From contig NZ_BATR01000104.1 in the NCBI RefSeq assembly GCF_000739655.1, positions 147,722-211,721 of the forward strand: a stretch of DNA of 64,000 bases. The letters are read 5' to 3'. Source of the stretch: Verrucomicrobium sp. BvORR106 (GTDB lineage Bacteria; Verrucomicrobiota; Verrucomicrobiia; Verrucomicrobiales; Verrucomicrobiaceae). Every line of letters begins with the position of its first letter. Within the stretch, counting starts at the first letter, position 1. Positions 8,619 to 16,803 of the stretch are shown here, piece after piece. The notes under the pieces are model-generated. The model saw nothing but the letters and a program-made list of their open reading frames with translations. It was not told the DNA's origin and searched no databases. The translations under genes and the position numbers were made by a program.

Positions 8619-10830
8619 AGTTGGGTTGTTGGTAGTATTTGCTGGTGCTTCGGCACAGGTCTTTGCCACGGGGATGTGGATGCCCCGTTCCTGGATCGGT
8701 GAGCGTGGGGAACCTCTGGTGGCGGCACCGGAGTTCTTCTGGGAACTGGAGGTCAAACGTCTGGCCGCAGAACAAGAAGCGGCTGAGGAACTGGTCCCGG
8801 CGCCCTATCCAGAAGACTCCACGGATCAGGAGGCCTTTGAGGGCTATCGACAGGCTTTCACTGCCAAGGTGGACGTCGAGGAGTTCGAAGCTGCTCTCAA
8901 GTCGGGCGGCGTGAAGGCTGCGGATCCGGCCAAGGCCCTCCAAGCTCACCGGCATGCCAGGCAAAAGCTGAGCGGCCTTGCCAAAGGCGAGGCCGAAGTG
9001 CCCGCGGCAGAAGAAGCGCCGGGCGAATTTGCCGACTATCATGCAGGAGCGCTCGCCATGGATAGCGACAAAGCCAAGGCCAAGGCAGCATGGGAAGCTT
9101 TGCTGCAGCGTCCGGCGGAAGATCGCAAATACCGCTCCACCTGGGCGGCCTCCATGCTGGGCAAGCTGGCGCTGGGCGAGAAGAAATATGACGAGGCGGT
9201 GAAGCGGTTTCAGGAAACACGCAAACTGGTCAAAGATGGATACGCTGATGCCTTGGGGCTGGCGGCGGAGAGTTATGGGTGGGAAGCCCTGGCGGAGATG
9301 GAGTCTGGCCATACCGCGCAGTCGGCCCGGCTCTACCTGACCCAGTTGTCCCTTGGTGATGTCTCCGCGGTGGTCTCGCTGAAGTATCTGGTGCCGGATC
9401 GCGATTCGTCCCCGTATTCAGACAATGATCCGGTGAAGGTGTCACCCGTGGTTGGAACGGCCTATGCTGTGGAGACAACGGAGGCCGCACTGGCCAAAGC
9501 TGCTGCGGATCCCGTGCTGCGTCGTCTGGTGACTACCCACGTTCTTGCGGTTGGCGTCGGCTCCACCTGGGACAACGATAGCGGAGTATCCAAGCCAGAT
9601 CCCTCCCGGCAGACCCGGTGGCTGGCGGCCGTCGCCAAGACCGGTGTGAAGTCCACGCCGGATGCCGAGTATCTGGGTTGGGTGGCCTACAGCATGGGCA
9701 AGTATGAAGATGCCGGTCGCTGGTTGAAGCTCTCGGAAGGGACCAGTCCGGCCGCTCGTTGGCTGAAGGCGAAGCTTGCCCGGCGTGCCGGGGACCTGAA
9801 ACTGGCGGCGACGTTGATGGCCGAGGTGGTGCGCGACCTGCCTGAGAAGGAGGAATTGGAGAACTCGTTAGGAGAAGACTCGTATCCCATGCCGCTCAGC
9901 CGGAGCGCAAGTTGCGATCTGGGAATGATCCAGCTCACGCGAGGCGACTATCTGGCCGCGCTCGATTCCTTCCTGGCGGTGAACATGTGGGATGATGCCG
10001 CCTATGTGGCCGAGAGGGTGTTGACCACCCAAGAACTGCTCGCTTACGTGGCTGAGCACTTCCCTGAGGTGCCCAAGCCAAAGGATCCGGACAACTACAC
10101 GGAGGAGGAGGCGAAGCAGCATGACGAAGCCACCCGGATCCGTTCGCTGCTGGGGCGACGCCTGATGCGGGAGGATCGCTATGCCGAGGCTCGGCCCTAT
10201 CTTCCAGAGAATCAATGGCCCAATCATGACCGCTACGTGGCGGCATTGAAGGCGGCGGCGAATGAGAAGGCGTCCAAGCAGGAGCGGGCTCGCGCCTTGT
10301 TCACGGCGGCGTGGGTGGCCCGTTATCACGGTATGGAGTTGATGGGGACAGAGGGCGGTCCAGATTCCAGCTCCACGGCTGGGGACTTTATCTCACCCAA
10401 CACGGCCATGGAGCGCCTGACTGGGCAGAAGCAGAAGATCGGTTACTCTGACGATGAAGAAGAGCCGGATTTCAAGCCCGGACCTGCGGGTCTGGTCGTG
10501 CCGGTCAGCCCGGATGAAAAGAAGCGTCTGACGAACACGAAGCTCAATCCGGAAAAGCGTTATCACTATCGCCACGTGGCCGCAGGCTTGGCCTGGAAGG
10601 CGGCTGGGTTGTTGCCCGACCAGTCGGAAATCACCGCTGATGTGCTGAACACGGCAGGTGGGTGGCTCAAAGGTCGCTACCCCAAGGAGGCGGATCGTTT
10701 CATCCAGGCCATCGAACGGCGGTGTTACAAGACCGAAATCGGCAAGGAAGCCGGCAAAAAGCACTGGTTCGTGGAAATGGACGGCCCCTGGAGCAAGGAG
10801 GAGGAAGCGGTGGATCCGGTGCCGCAGTAG
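8593..10830 (+). CDS. Large secreted helical-repeat (TPR-like) protein
   Basis: A 745-aa protein starting at the ATG at 8593 with a signal peptide (MLKLSLSARVGLLVVFAG, cleavage near FATG). It is Ala/Glu/Lys rich. The middle looks like TPR/Sel1-type helical repeats (for example SMLGKLALGEKKYDEAVKRF and YLGWVAYSMGKYEDAGRWL). The C-terminal region has charged stretches and KKHWFVEMDGPW near the end. No enzymatic motif is visible. It overlaps the DUF3142 lipoprotein gene by 26 bp, which argues for a joint periplasmic or outer-membrane function. The open frame extends further upstream, but that part lies within the lipoprotein gene and lacks a signal sequence. Confidence 0.8.
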   Translation: MLKLSLSARVGLLVVFAGASAQVFATGMWMPRSWIGERGEPLVAAPEFFWELEVKRLAAEQEAAEELVPAPYPEDSTDQEAFEGYRQAFTAKVDVEEFEAALKSGGVKAADPAKALQAHRHARQKLSGLAKGEAEVPAAEEAPGEFADYHAGALAMDSDKAKAKAAWEALLQRPAEDRKYRSTWAASMLGKLALGEKKYDEAVKRFQETRKLVKDGYADALGLAAESYGWEALAEMESGHTAQSARLYLTQLSLGDVSAVVSLKYLVPDRDSSPYSDNDPVKVSPVVGTAYAVETTEAALAKAAADPVLRRLVTTHVLAVGVGSTWDNDSGVSKPDPSRQTRWLAAVAKTGVKSTPDAEYLGWVAYSMGKYEDAGRWLKLSEGTSPAARWLKAKLARRAGDLKLAATLMAEVVRDLPEKEELENSLGEDSYPMPLSRSASCDLGMIQLTRGDYLAALDSFLAVNMWDDAAYVAERVLTTQELLAYVAEHFPEVPKPKDPDNYTEEEAKQHDEATRIRSLLGRRLMREDRYAEARPYLPENQWPNHDRYVAALKAAANEKASKQERARALFTAAWVARYHGMELMGTEGGPDSSSTAGDFISPNTAMERLTGQKQKIGYSDDEEEPDFKPGPAGLVVPVSPDEKKRLTNTKLNPEKRYHYRHVAAGLAWKAAGLLPDQSEITADVLNTAGGWLKGRYPKEADRFIQAIERRCYKTEIGKEAGKKHWFVEMDGPWSKEEEAVDPVPQ

Positions 10831-10870
10831 CCGGTGCGTCGGTGCGTCGGTGTTGCGCGTGTTATCTCAT

Positions 10871-11137
10871 GAACCCGGAGGGTTCGCCAAACGTAGCCAT
10901 GGGTCGGCCGAGCGGAGCGAGGACTACCCATGGTGGACCGGGTTGGGAATTCTACCGCGCAGCGGTAGGCCTGGAGGGACCAAATGACGGATGAGATGTA
11001 TCGCGGGATGTCGTCTGGGGTCCGGCAACTCGATGGGCCTACCGCTCCGTGGTAGAGCGGCGGGCGGGAACGTTCCAGTGGTAGCCCTCGCTATGCTCGG
11101 TCGACCACTGGCTATTCATGGTGAACCCTCCGGGTTC
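10871..11137. repeat. 63-bp inverted repeat pair with inner palindromes (REP/BIME-like)
   Basis: Arms at 10871-10933 and 11075-11137 are inverted copies that agree at about 50 of 63 positions without gaps. Each begins or ends with the palindrome-like GAACCCGGAGGGTTC. Between them lie CTACCGC-GCA-GCGGTAG (10952-10968) and a related hairpin at 11039-11060. The rest of the 583-bp spacer 10831-11413 holds a short direct repeat (GGTGCGTC) just past the stop at 10830 and no credible gene. It resembles a REP cluster, but no transposase is nearby. Confidence 0.7.
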
Positions 11138-11413
11138 GGGGGGCGAATGTGGAGGGCCGCAGCATCGGGGTTTCGGATGTGTACAGGGTGTGGTATCAGA
11201 GACCTGTGTCGGCTTTCGAGCTGAGGACGAATCGGAATGTCTTTTGGTCGGGTGCTAGCGCCACCCATGATCGTCTCGCCTTGTAGAGAAATGCAGGGAA
11301 CTCAAGCAGGGCCGAGGATTTGGGAATACTGACTCGACGATGGCTCAGCACATCTTCTTTGTTGAAGTAGTAGCTGACGATTTGCGGTCATGGAGGAGGG
11401 GAAGGCCTAATCA

Positions 11414-12043
11414 TCACTGCTTTGATGCATCGCCCCGATGCCTCTCCTGCGGAGGCAGGTCGGTCGGAATTCCCGCAGCAGTGAGGATGGCATTGAAGTG
11501 TTTGTTCTGCTTCTCGTGCTGCACTTGATCGTATTGGTCGGAGGAGAGATAAATGGTTCCCATCAGCACGGAGTCTTTGTAGATTTGAGCTGAGGCGCAT
11601 TCGTAACAGATGAGCAGGTCGTGTACGGTGCTATCCACCTTCGCTGGTATTCCGTGCCGGGGACTGAAGCAGGAGACGACTCCTCCTGACCAAAGTTTGC
11701 CAGATTTGTCCAGATCGGTGACAATGGCTCGGAGGTCGGGGGTAACGGAGGTTGTCGTCTTGCCAAGAACGGGATGGTCGTAAAATAGCTCAGGGCCTGC
11801 AGTCGCGTTGTCGCTGGGCGCAGGGGACTCTTCAGGATACACCTGCCCGGGAGATAGCGAGAAGAGCGTCCACTCAGTTGCTTTGAAGAAGGGGAGCAAC
11901 TGGTCGGACTGGTATGTGGGATCTTGAAAGATGTGGGGCTGCCAGCGGACAAGGTACCATCCACCCGCGGCGATCAGTCCCAGAAGCGAGACCAGCACGA
12001 TGAAGACTCTGAGGAGCCAACGACGAATCAAGGGGACATTCAT
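11414..12043 (-). CDS. Membrane-anchored hypothetical protein
   Basis: A 209-aa protein with one N-terminal transmembrane helix (about 10-32, FIVLVSLLGLIAAGGWYLV) and a soluble domain containing SGGVVSCFSPRHGI and LLICYECASAQIY. The latter is a Cys pair that could form a disulfide or bind metal. I do not recognise the family. It is transcribed divergently from the AhpD-like/ECF41 pair across a 132-bp spacer. Its topology suggests an extracytoplasmic domain. Base composition is somewhat less GC-rich than that of its neighbours. Confidence 0.7.
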   Translation of the reverse strand: MNVPLIRRWLLRVFIVLVSLLGLIAAGGWYLVRWQPHIFQDPTYQSDQLLPFFKATEWTLFSLSPGQVYPEESPAPSDNATAGPELFYDHPVLGKTTTSVTPDLRAIVTDLDKSGKLWSGGVVSCFSPRHGIPAKVDSTVHDLLICYECASAQIYKDSVLMGTIYLSSDQYDQVQHEKQNKHFNAILTAAGIPTDLPPQERHRGDASKQ

Positions 12044-12137
12044 GGAGAAAAAAAGGATTGTACTGGAATCACCCGTGCTGGGGAAGTGGGAGTTGAGGTG
12101 CGGACAGCGCGAAGTTCCTAAAAAAACAGAGGGTGCC

Positions 12138-12164
12138 GGTCACACTCTGCCCGTCGGTCTCGTC
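12138..12164 (+). promoter_or_regulatory. Probable ECF41 sigma-factor promoter
   Basis: GGTCACA (12138-12144), then 16 bases, then CGTC (12161-12164). The consensus I recall for ECF41-dependent promoters is TGTCACA-N16-CGTC, so only one base differs. It lies just upstream of the AhpD-like gene, whose ATG is at 12176, so the 5' leader would be very short. The ECF41 gene itself is next in line. Confidence 0.7.
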
Positions 12165-12175
12165 ATAAGGGCGTT

Positions 12176-12715
12176 ATGAACGACACTCTAAATACCACTG
12201 ACCGCATCAACACGTCCCGAGCCTCCATCCGAGCCTTCGGGCAGCACTATGATTATGACGTCAGCTACCTGGACGAGCTGATGGATGTCTCTCCTGAAGC
12301 CTTCCTGGCCTTTGAAGGAGCCATGGGCATGAGCCAGTATCACAACGTGGCCCCGCTGGATCTCCTGACCGTCGCCAAGCTCACGGCCGCCCGTTCGGAA
12401 GACTGTGGGCCGTGCACCCTGCTCGGCGTGAAAATGGCCCGTGAAGCGGGCGTGCCGGAGGAGGTCATCCAAGGAGCCTTGCGCGGTGGCAAGGGGCTGA
12501 GCGCCGACCAATTGGAAGTGCACCAGTATGCCCAGGCGGTGGCGACCAATGAATCGCTCGATCCTGAACTTTTGACCCGCCTCGAACAGCGCTTGGGCAA
12601 GGAAGTGATCGCAGAGCTGGCACTCGCCATTGTGGCCGCTAAAATTTACCCCACTCTCAAGCGTGGTCTTGGGCATGCCTCCAGTTGCTCCCTGATCCCC
12701 GAACTGGCTGCCTGA
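12176..12715 (+). CDS. Carboxymuconolactone decarboxylase/AhpD-like protein
   Basis: A 179-aa all-alpha protein of the AhpD/CMD superfamily. The redox-type motif EDCGPC (Cys77 and Cys80) lies in ARSEDCGPCTLLGVKMA. The two-cysteine form suggests an alkylhydroperoxidase or thiol-redox role rather than decarboxylation. It is cytosolic with no signal peptide. It is followed 33 bp later by an ECF41 sigma factor. CMD-type genes are the classical genomic partners and targets of ECF41 factors, and a matching promoter precedes this gene. The inducing stress is unknown. Confidence 0.9.
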   Translation: MNDTLNTTDRINTSRASIRAFGQHYDYDVSYLDELMDVSPEAFLAFEGAMGMSQYHNVAPLDLLTVAKLTAARSEDCGPCTLLGVKMAREAGVPEEVIQGALRGGKGLSADQLEVHQYAQAVATNESLDPELLTRLEQRLGKEVIAELALAIVAAKIYPTLKRGLGHASSCSLIPELAA

Positions 12716-12748
12716 CGTACCCCACTCTCAATCCCCTTCCTCGCTGTC

Positions 12749-13645
12749 ATGAAAAGTCTGGACCCGCATGTGGACGCCTTTGAATCGCATCGTAGCCTCC
12801 TCACGGGAGTGGCGTACCGTATGCTGGGCTCCGTGAGTGACGCGGAAGACATGGTGCAGGAGGCATGGCTGCGCTGGCGGGGTGTGGATGTCGCCACGGT
12901 CAACGCTCCACGCAGCTGGCTGCTGACGGTGGTGAGTCGGCTGTGTCTGGACCGGCTCAAGTCGGCCCAGGTGCAACGGGAGCAATACTTTGGCACGTGG
13001 TTGCCGGAGCCCTTGGTGGGCAGTGTCGAGCCTCAGCAGGCAGCTCAGGTGGATGAAAGCGTCTCGATCGCCTTGCTGCTGGTCTTGGAGAAGCTCTCAC
13101 CGGTGGAGCGGGCGGGGTTCCTGCTGCATGAGGTGTTTGGTCACACCTTTGATGAGATTGGCGAGATTCTGGGGAAGCCCGCTGTGAACTGTCGCAAGCT
13201 GGTCTCTCGTGCCCGGGAAAGGGTGCGTGCGGACAAACCCCGCTTCACCGCCACACGCGGAGAGCACGAAGAACTGCTGAAGCGGTTTCTGAATGCCTGC
13301 AGGGTAGGGGAAATAGAGCCTCTGATGAATTTGTTGGGTGAAGATGCTGCGCTCCATTCCGATGGCGGTGGCAAGGCCCAGGCGGTGGCCACCGTCCTGC
13401 ATGGGCGCGACAAGATTGCGCGTTTCTTTGCCGGCATCATGCGCGGCAGCGAAGCGGGGGAGTCAGGCTATGGGGTGCGGGAAACAACCTTCAACGGTGC
13501 TCCGGGGGTGTTGCTGTTCTCGGGAGGAAAGCTTGTCACTGCCATGACGGTCGAAGTCCGTGATGGAAAGATCGCTGCCATCTTTGCCCACCGCAACCCT
13601 GACAAGCTCAAGTGGTTTTCCGAGAGCGATGGGGCAGGTGGGTAG
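12749..13645 (+). CDS. ECF41-family sigma factor with C-terminal SnoaL-like regulatory domain
   Basis: A 298-aa RNA polymerase sigma factor. Region 2 spans about 8-75 (LTGVAYRMLGSVSDAEDMVQ) and region 4 about 115-160 (SPVERAGFLLHEVFGHTFDE). A fused SnoaL-like domain (about 172-290) replaces an anti-sigma factor. All three ECF41 signatures I know are present: WLPEP (84-88) in the linker, DGGGK (205-209) and NPDKL (283-287). In studied members the C-terminal domain both restrains and is needed for activity. It should direct transcription of its own operon from the promoter at 12138-12164. Confidence 0.95.
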   Translation: MKSLDPHVDAFESHRSLLTGVAYRMLGSVSDAEDMVQEAWLRWRGVDVATVNAPRSWLLTVVSRLCLDRLKSAQVQREQYFGTWLPEPLVGSVEPQQAAQVDESVSIALLLVLEKLSPVERAGFLLHEVFGHTFDEIGEILGKPAVNCRKLVSRARERVRADKPRFTATRGEHEELLKRFLNACRVGEIEPLMNLLGEDAALHSDGGGKAQAVATVLHGRDKIARFFAGIMRGSEAGESGYGVRETTFNGAPGVLLFSGGKLVTAMTVEVRDGKIAAIFAHRNPDKLKWFSESDGAGG

Positions 13646-13680
13646 CTTGCGGTAAGCCGAATTCACGGTATATTGACCAA

Positions 13681-14154
13681 GTGGTCCCGCTATCGAGCAG
13701 TTCGAGGTACTGGCTTCTGTATGTTGGCCAAATGAGTTGGGCCCTCTTCATGGCCATCGGTGGCGGGGCTGTCATTGTAGGAGCCGTTCTTGAAAGGCTT
13801 GGGAGAGGAGAACCGTGGTTGCTTGTTCTCATCATAGGCTGACTCTTTCTTGCGGCTTTTGAGGGCATTGCTTTCTGTTCGATCCGGTTTGTGCGCAAGT
13901 TTGCGAGTCGGGTTGCACTCGACCCTGAAACCGTGCGGATTAGGATTCGCCGCCGAGGGCTTTCGAGTGATGCGCCAATTGCCGACCTCGTAAAAGTGGG
14001 CTACATCAGATACGGTGCCATGGGATATGTGGAAATGACTTTCCGATCGGGGAAAGTGTACCGAGTCGTTCCCGATTTGTTTGACGATCTGGATATAAAA
14101 CGCCGGGGCATCAAAACTTGGTGGGAAGGGAAACTTGCCAGCGCAAGGCTCTGA
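13681..14154 (+). pseudogene. Small membrane protein interrupted by an in-frame TGA
   Basis: Two stretches in the same frame, before and after TGA at 13840-13842, read as one protein. The first has a hydrophobic helix (MSWALFMAIGGGAVIVGAV) and ends LLVLIIG. The frame continues LFLAAFEGIAFCSIRFV and then a basic soluble domain with VEMTFRSGKVYRVVPDLF. One G-to-A change in a TGG (Trp) codon would explain the stop. The start is uncertain: GTG at 13681 is possible. I do not recognise the family. The layout of two helices plus a small beta-rich tail resembles PH-like membrane proteins. Confidence 0.5.
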
Positions 14155-14219
14155 GGTCCTTGAAGCTGAGACCGAGTGAACTGACGAGAATGCCCTGATC
14201 CCAGTTTTTGGATGGCGAG

Positions 14220-15344
14220 TCAGATCGAATGCGGAACTCTTCTCTGTCGCCAGCGATCCAGTCTATTTTCGACCAAGGAGGCTAGTGCGGCTGCGAGAGT
14301 GATCGATACGACCGTGCAGATGGCGGTGAAAAGCAAGTGCCCCTGAGTTGTGGTGACGAGGGCTTTCTTCAGCCCTAGTTGATCCCCAATCCTGATGACA
14401 CTAACATGGACGAGATACACTGGGTAGGAGAGGTTGCCCAGCCAGCGATCCCATCCCAGTTTGCTGGATCGGGAGAAAAGGGCGGGCAGGGCCAGGATAG
14501 TCAGAAAGTAGAGCATCAACTCAGAACCCGTGTAGCTGATGGAGCTGGCAGGAGTGAAAGCCAGCATCAATACCACCAAGGGCACGACGAGGGCGAGCTG
14601 GACCGATGGTGGCAAGAACTCCATGCGAGGGCGGAGGACGTGATAAGCCACCATTCCACCGAGGAAGTACCCCATCTGCATCAGAGACAGGAAGTCTGAA
14701 GAGACGCTCGCGACATTTCCCGGGAGCCAGTAGTAGCTGGTGAAGCCCATCCCCATCGTGATCAACCACAGTCCGACAAGCCAGTGTGAACGAAGGCGGT
14801 TAAGGAACGGGGCCATCGCGTAGAACAGCAACTCACAGGAGATGGTCCACATGTGCCCCATCGGGTAAGGCTTCCATCCCCGGAACTCTCCAGGGCCGGC
14901 AGGACCGTGATAGAATTCCAGCGCGGCCTCCTTGGTGATGTTGAACAGGAACATGACGTCCACCCCAATGGCGGAAACCTGACTCACAACATAGGCGCTG
15001 ACGAGGTCCCATTTCCCATGATCCACGAGAAACTGAAAAGCGGGCATCCACGGGGAGTCCGCGGGAGCCATCCCCATCGAGTAGAAAGTCAAACTCGCGA
15101 TGACCTCCAGGGTCAGTACAATCCAGAAAGGTGGAAAGATCCTCAGAGCGCGGTTCGAGTAAAATAGCCACTTGCGCCGATCTCCTTCGTTGTACTTTTC
15201 CGAGAGGATCATGGCCATGTAGAAGCCAGAGATGACGAAGAAGATCCGGACGGCGTGCTTGCCACCGATAAAGGGGAGCAGGCCACTCGCACTGGTGTGT
15301 GCGACAATGACCACACAAGCCAGGAAAAGACGAAGGGCGCCCAT
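14220..15344 (-). CDS. Acyltransferase 3 family (OafA-like) membrane protein
   Basis: Integral membrane O-acyltransferase of about 374 aa from the ATG at 15344 (MGALRLFLACVVIVAHTSAS). It carries the family's first-helix histidine (VAHTS), GGKHAVRIFFVISGFYMA with the FFVISGF motif, and about ten further hydrophobic segments. Such proteins transfer acetyl or similar groups to cell-surface polysaccharides. The frame continues upstream to a TTG at 15422, but the extra 26 residues are not membrane-like. It lies alone between the broken gene at 13681 and the PilT terminator. Base composition is slightly lower in GC than the adjacent genes. Confidence 0.88.
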   Translation of the reverse strand: MGALRLFLACVVIVAHTSASGLLPFIGGKHAVRIFFVISGFYMAMILSEKYNEGDRRKWLFYSNRALRIFPPFWIVLTLEVIASLTFYSMGMAPADSPWMPAFQFLVDHGKWDLVSAYVVSQVSAIGVDVMFLFNITKEAALEFYHGPAGPGEFRGWKPYPMGHMWTISCELLFYAMAPFLNRLRSHWLVGLWLITMGMGFTSYYWLPGNVASVSSDFLSLMQMGYFLGGMVAYHVLRPRMEFLPPSVQLALVVPLVVLMLAFTPASSISYTGSELMLYFLTILALPALFSRSSKLGWDRWLGNLSYPVYLVHVSVIRIGDQLGLKKALVTTTQGHLLFTAICTVVSITLAAALASLVENRLDRWRQRRVPHSI

Positions 15345-15551
15345 GACGAATGCGAAATCAGGGCTGATGCAAGCTCCCGCCCGACCCCCGCTTTTATTGG
15401 CCAGTAAATGGTTGCTGGTCAAGTCGATGCAGCGGATTGCATGACATTGGCTTATCGATTCAGCAGAATGGGGCTAATTATGGAGAAACTAGAGTGAGCA
15501 GGTGTCGATATAATGGGGAGGGGTTGATGCCGGAGTTCCGAAAGGTGAAGA

Positions 15552-15587
15552 CAAAAAAACACCCCAGACCTTGCTGGTCAGGGGTGT
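15552..15587 (-). terminator. Intrinsic terminator of the pil/yqj operon
   Basis: Stem 15559-15570 pairs with 15576-15587 with one A-A mismatch and a 5-nt loop. It is followed on the minus strand by seven T (the A run at 15553-15559). It sits about 40 bp past the stop of the PilT-like gene. Confidence 0.88.
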
Positions 15588-15628
15588 CGGTAAGTCGGGC
15601 AGCGGAAACTGGGCGTATCGCCCCGGAA

Positions 15629-16732
15629 TTACTTGTTTGCTTCGGCACCCGAAGCCACAGCCACCGCGGCTTCGTCGGGCGGTAGGAAGGCCTTGAAGCG
15701 GTTCTTGTCGATGGCCTTCATGTAGGCCTCCATTGGGCTGATGTAGCCGTCGCGGAGTTTCTCCCAGATGGCCTCGTCCATGAATTGCATGCCCTGTGCT
15801 TTGCCGCCGATGATGACGTCGTAAAGCTTCTGGGTGGCACCTTCACGAATGATGGCGCCCACGGCTGGCGTGGAGACCATGATTTCGTTCACGGCAGCAC
15901 GGCCTTTGCCGTCGGCTTTCTTCACCAGGAGCTGGGCCACCACCCCGCGGAGGGATGCGGCAAGCATGGTGCGCACCTGGCTCTGCTGATCGGCAGGGAA
16001 CACGTCCACAATACGGTCGCAGGTCTTGCGGGCGTTGTTCGTGTGCAGGGTGCCGAAGACGAGCAGACCGGTCTCAGCGGCCGTCAGGGCCAGGGAGATG
16101 GTTTCATAGTCTCGCATTTCCCCCACCAGCACGATGTCGGCGTCTTCACGGAGAGCGGCCCGGAGACCGTCTGAGAAGGTCGGCGTCTGGATGGGCACCT
16201 CACGCTGGGTGATGATGCTCTTCTTGTTCCGGTGCACAAATTCGATCGGCTCCTCAACCGTGATGATGTGACGGTTGAAGTTGGAATTGATGTAGTCGAT
16301 GAGCGCGGCCAGCGTGGTGGACTTGCCGGAACCCGTGGGGCCGGTGACGAGCACCAGACCGCTGCGCATGTGACCGAACTCCTTGACCACTGGAGGAATG
16401 CCGAGCTGTTCGAGCGAGGCGATCTTCGTGGGAATGATACGGAAGACCGCGCCGTAGCCGCTGATCTGACGAAGGTAGTTGCAACGGAAGCGGGAATCCG
16501 CGTCCATTTCATAAGCGAAGTCGAGGTCGCCACGTTCGCGGTAGCGTTCCCAAGCGCGAGGCTCGCAGATCTCGCGCATCATGGTTTCCATGTATGCTTC
16601 GGTGAGAATCTCGTCAGCGATCGGCTTGATGCTGCCGTGCACACGCACCTTGGCGGGCTGGCCCTGGGTGAGGTGAAGATCCGAACCGCCCAGTTCGATG
16701 AGGCGGCGGAAGTAGTCGTCAATGATGGGCAT
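15629..16732 (-). CDS. PilT/PilU-family type IV pilus retraction ATPase
   Basis: A 367-aa hexameric secretion ATPase. It has the N-terminal GGSDLHLTQGQPAKVRVHG (residues 15-33), Walker A GPTGSGKST (131-139), the Asp box ITVEEPIEFV, Walker B-like VLVGEMRDYET and the His box FGTLHTNNA. These are hallmarks of PilT-type proteins that power pilus disassembly and twitching from the cytosolic face. The length matches PilT/PilU (about 345-380 aa). It is the last gene of a five-gene minus-strand unit, 71 bp after a paralogue. The assembly ATPase PilB and the platform protein are not in the window. Confidence 0.93.
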   Translation of the reverse strand: MPIIDDYFRRLIELGGSDLHLTQGQPAKVRVHGSIKPIADEILTEAYMETMMREICEPRAWERYRERGDLDFAYEMDADSRFRCNYLRQISGYGAVFRIIPTKIASLEQLGIPPVVKEFGHMRSGLVLVTGPTGSGKSTTLAALIDYINSNFNRHIITVEEPIEFVHRNKKSIITQREVPIQTPTFSDGLRAALREDADIVLVGEMRDYETISLALTAAETGLLVFGTLHTNNARKTCDRIVDVFPADQQSQVRTMLAASLRGVVAQLLVKKADGKGRAAVNEIMVSTPAVGAIIREGATQKLYDVIIGGKAQGMQFMDEAIWEKLRDGYISPMEAYMKAIDKNRFKAFLPPDEAAVAVASGAEANK

Positions 16733-16803
16733 GGTAGAAAAAGGAAAAAGAGTCGTTAGGAGGGTGGTGGGAGCAGTCGGTGGTGCGCCCCGGTCACGTT
16801 CAC

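Noticed and set aside
13891..14154. Independent 87-residue gene starting at GTG 13891
   Set aside because: It is in the same frame as the preceding stretch and starts in the middle of a continuous coding signal, so it is better read as the 3' part of the interrupted gene.
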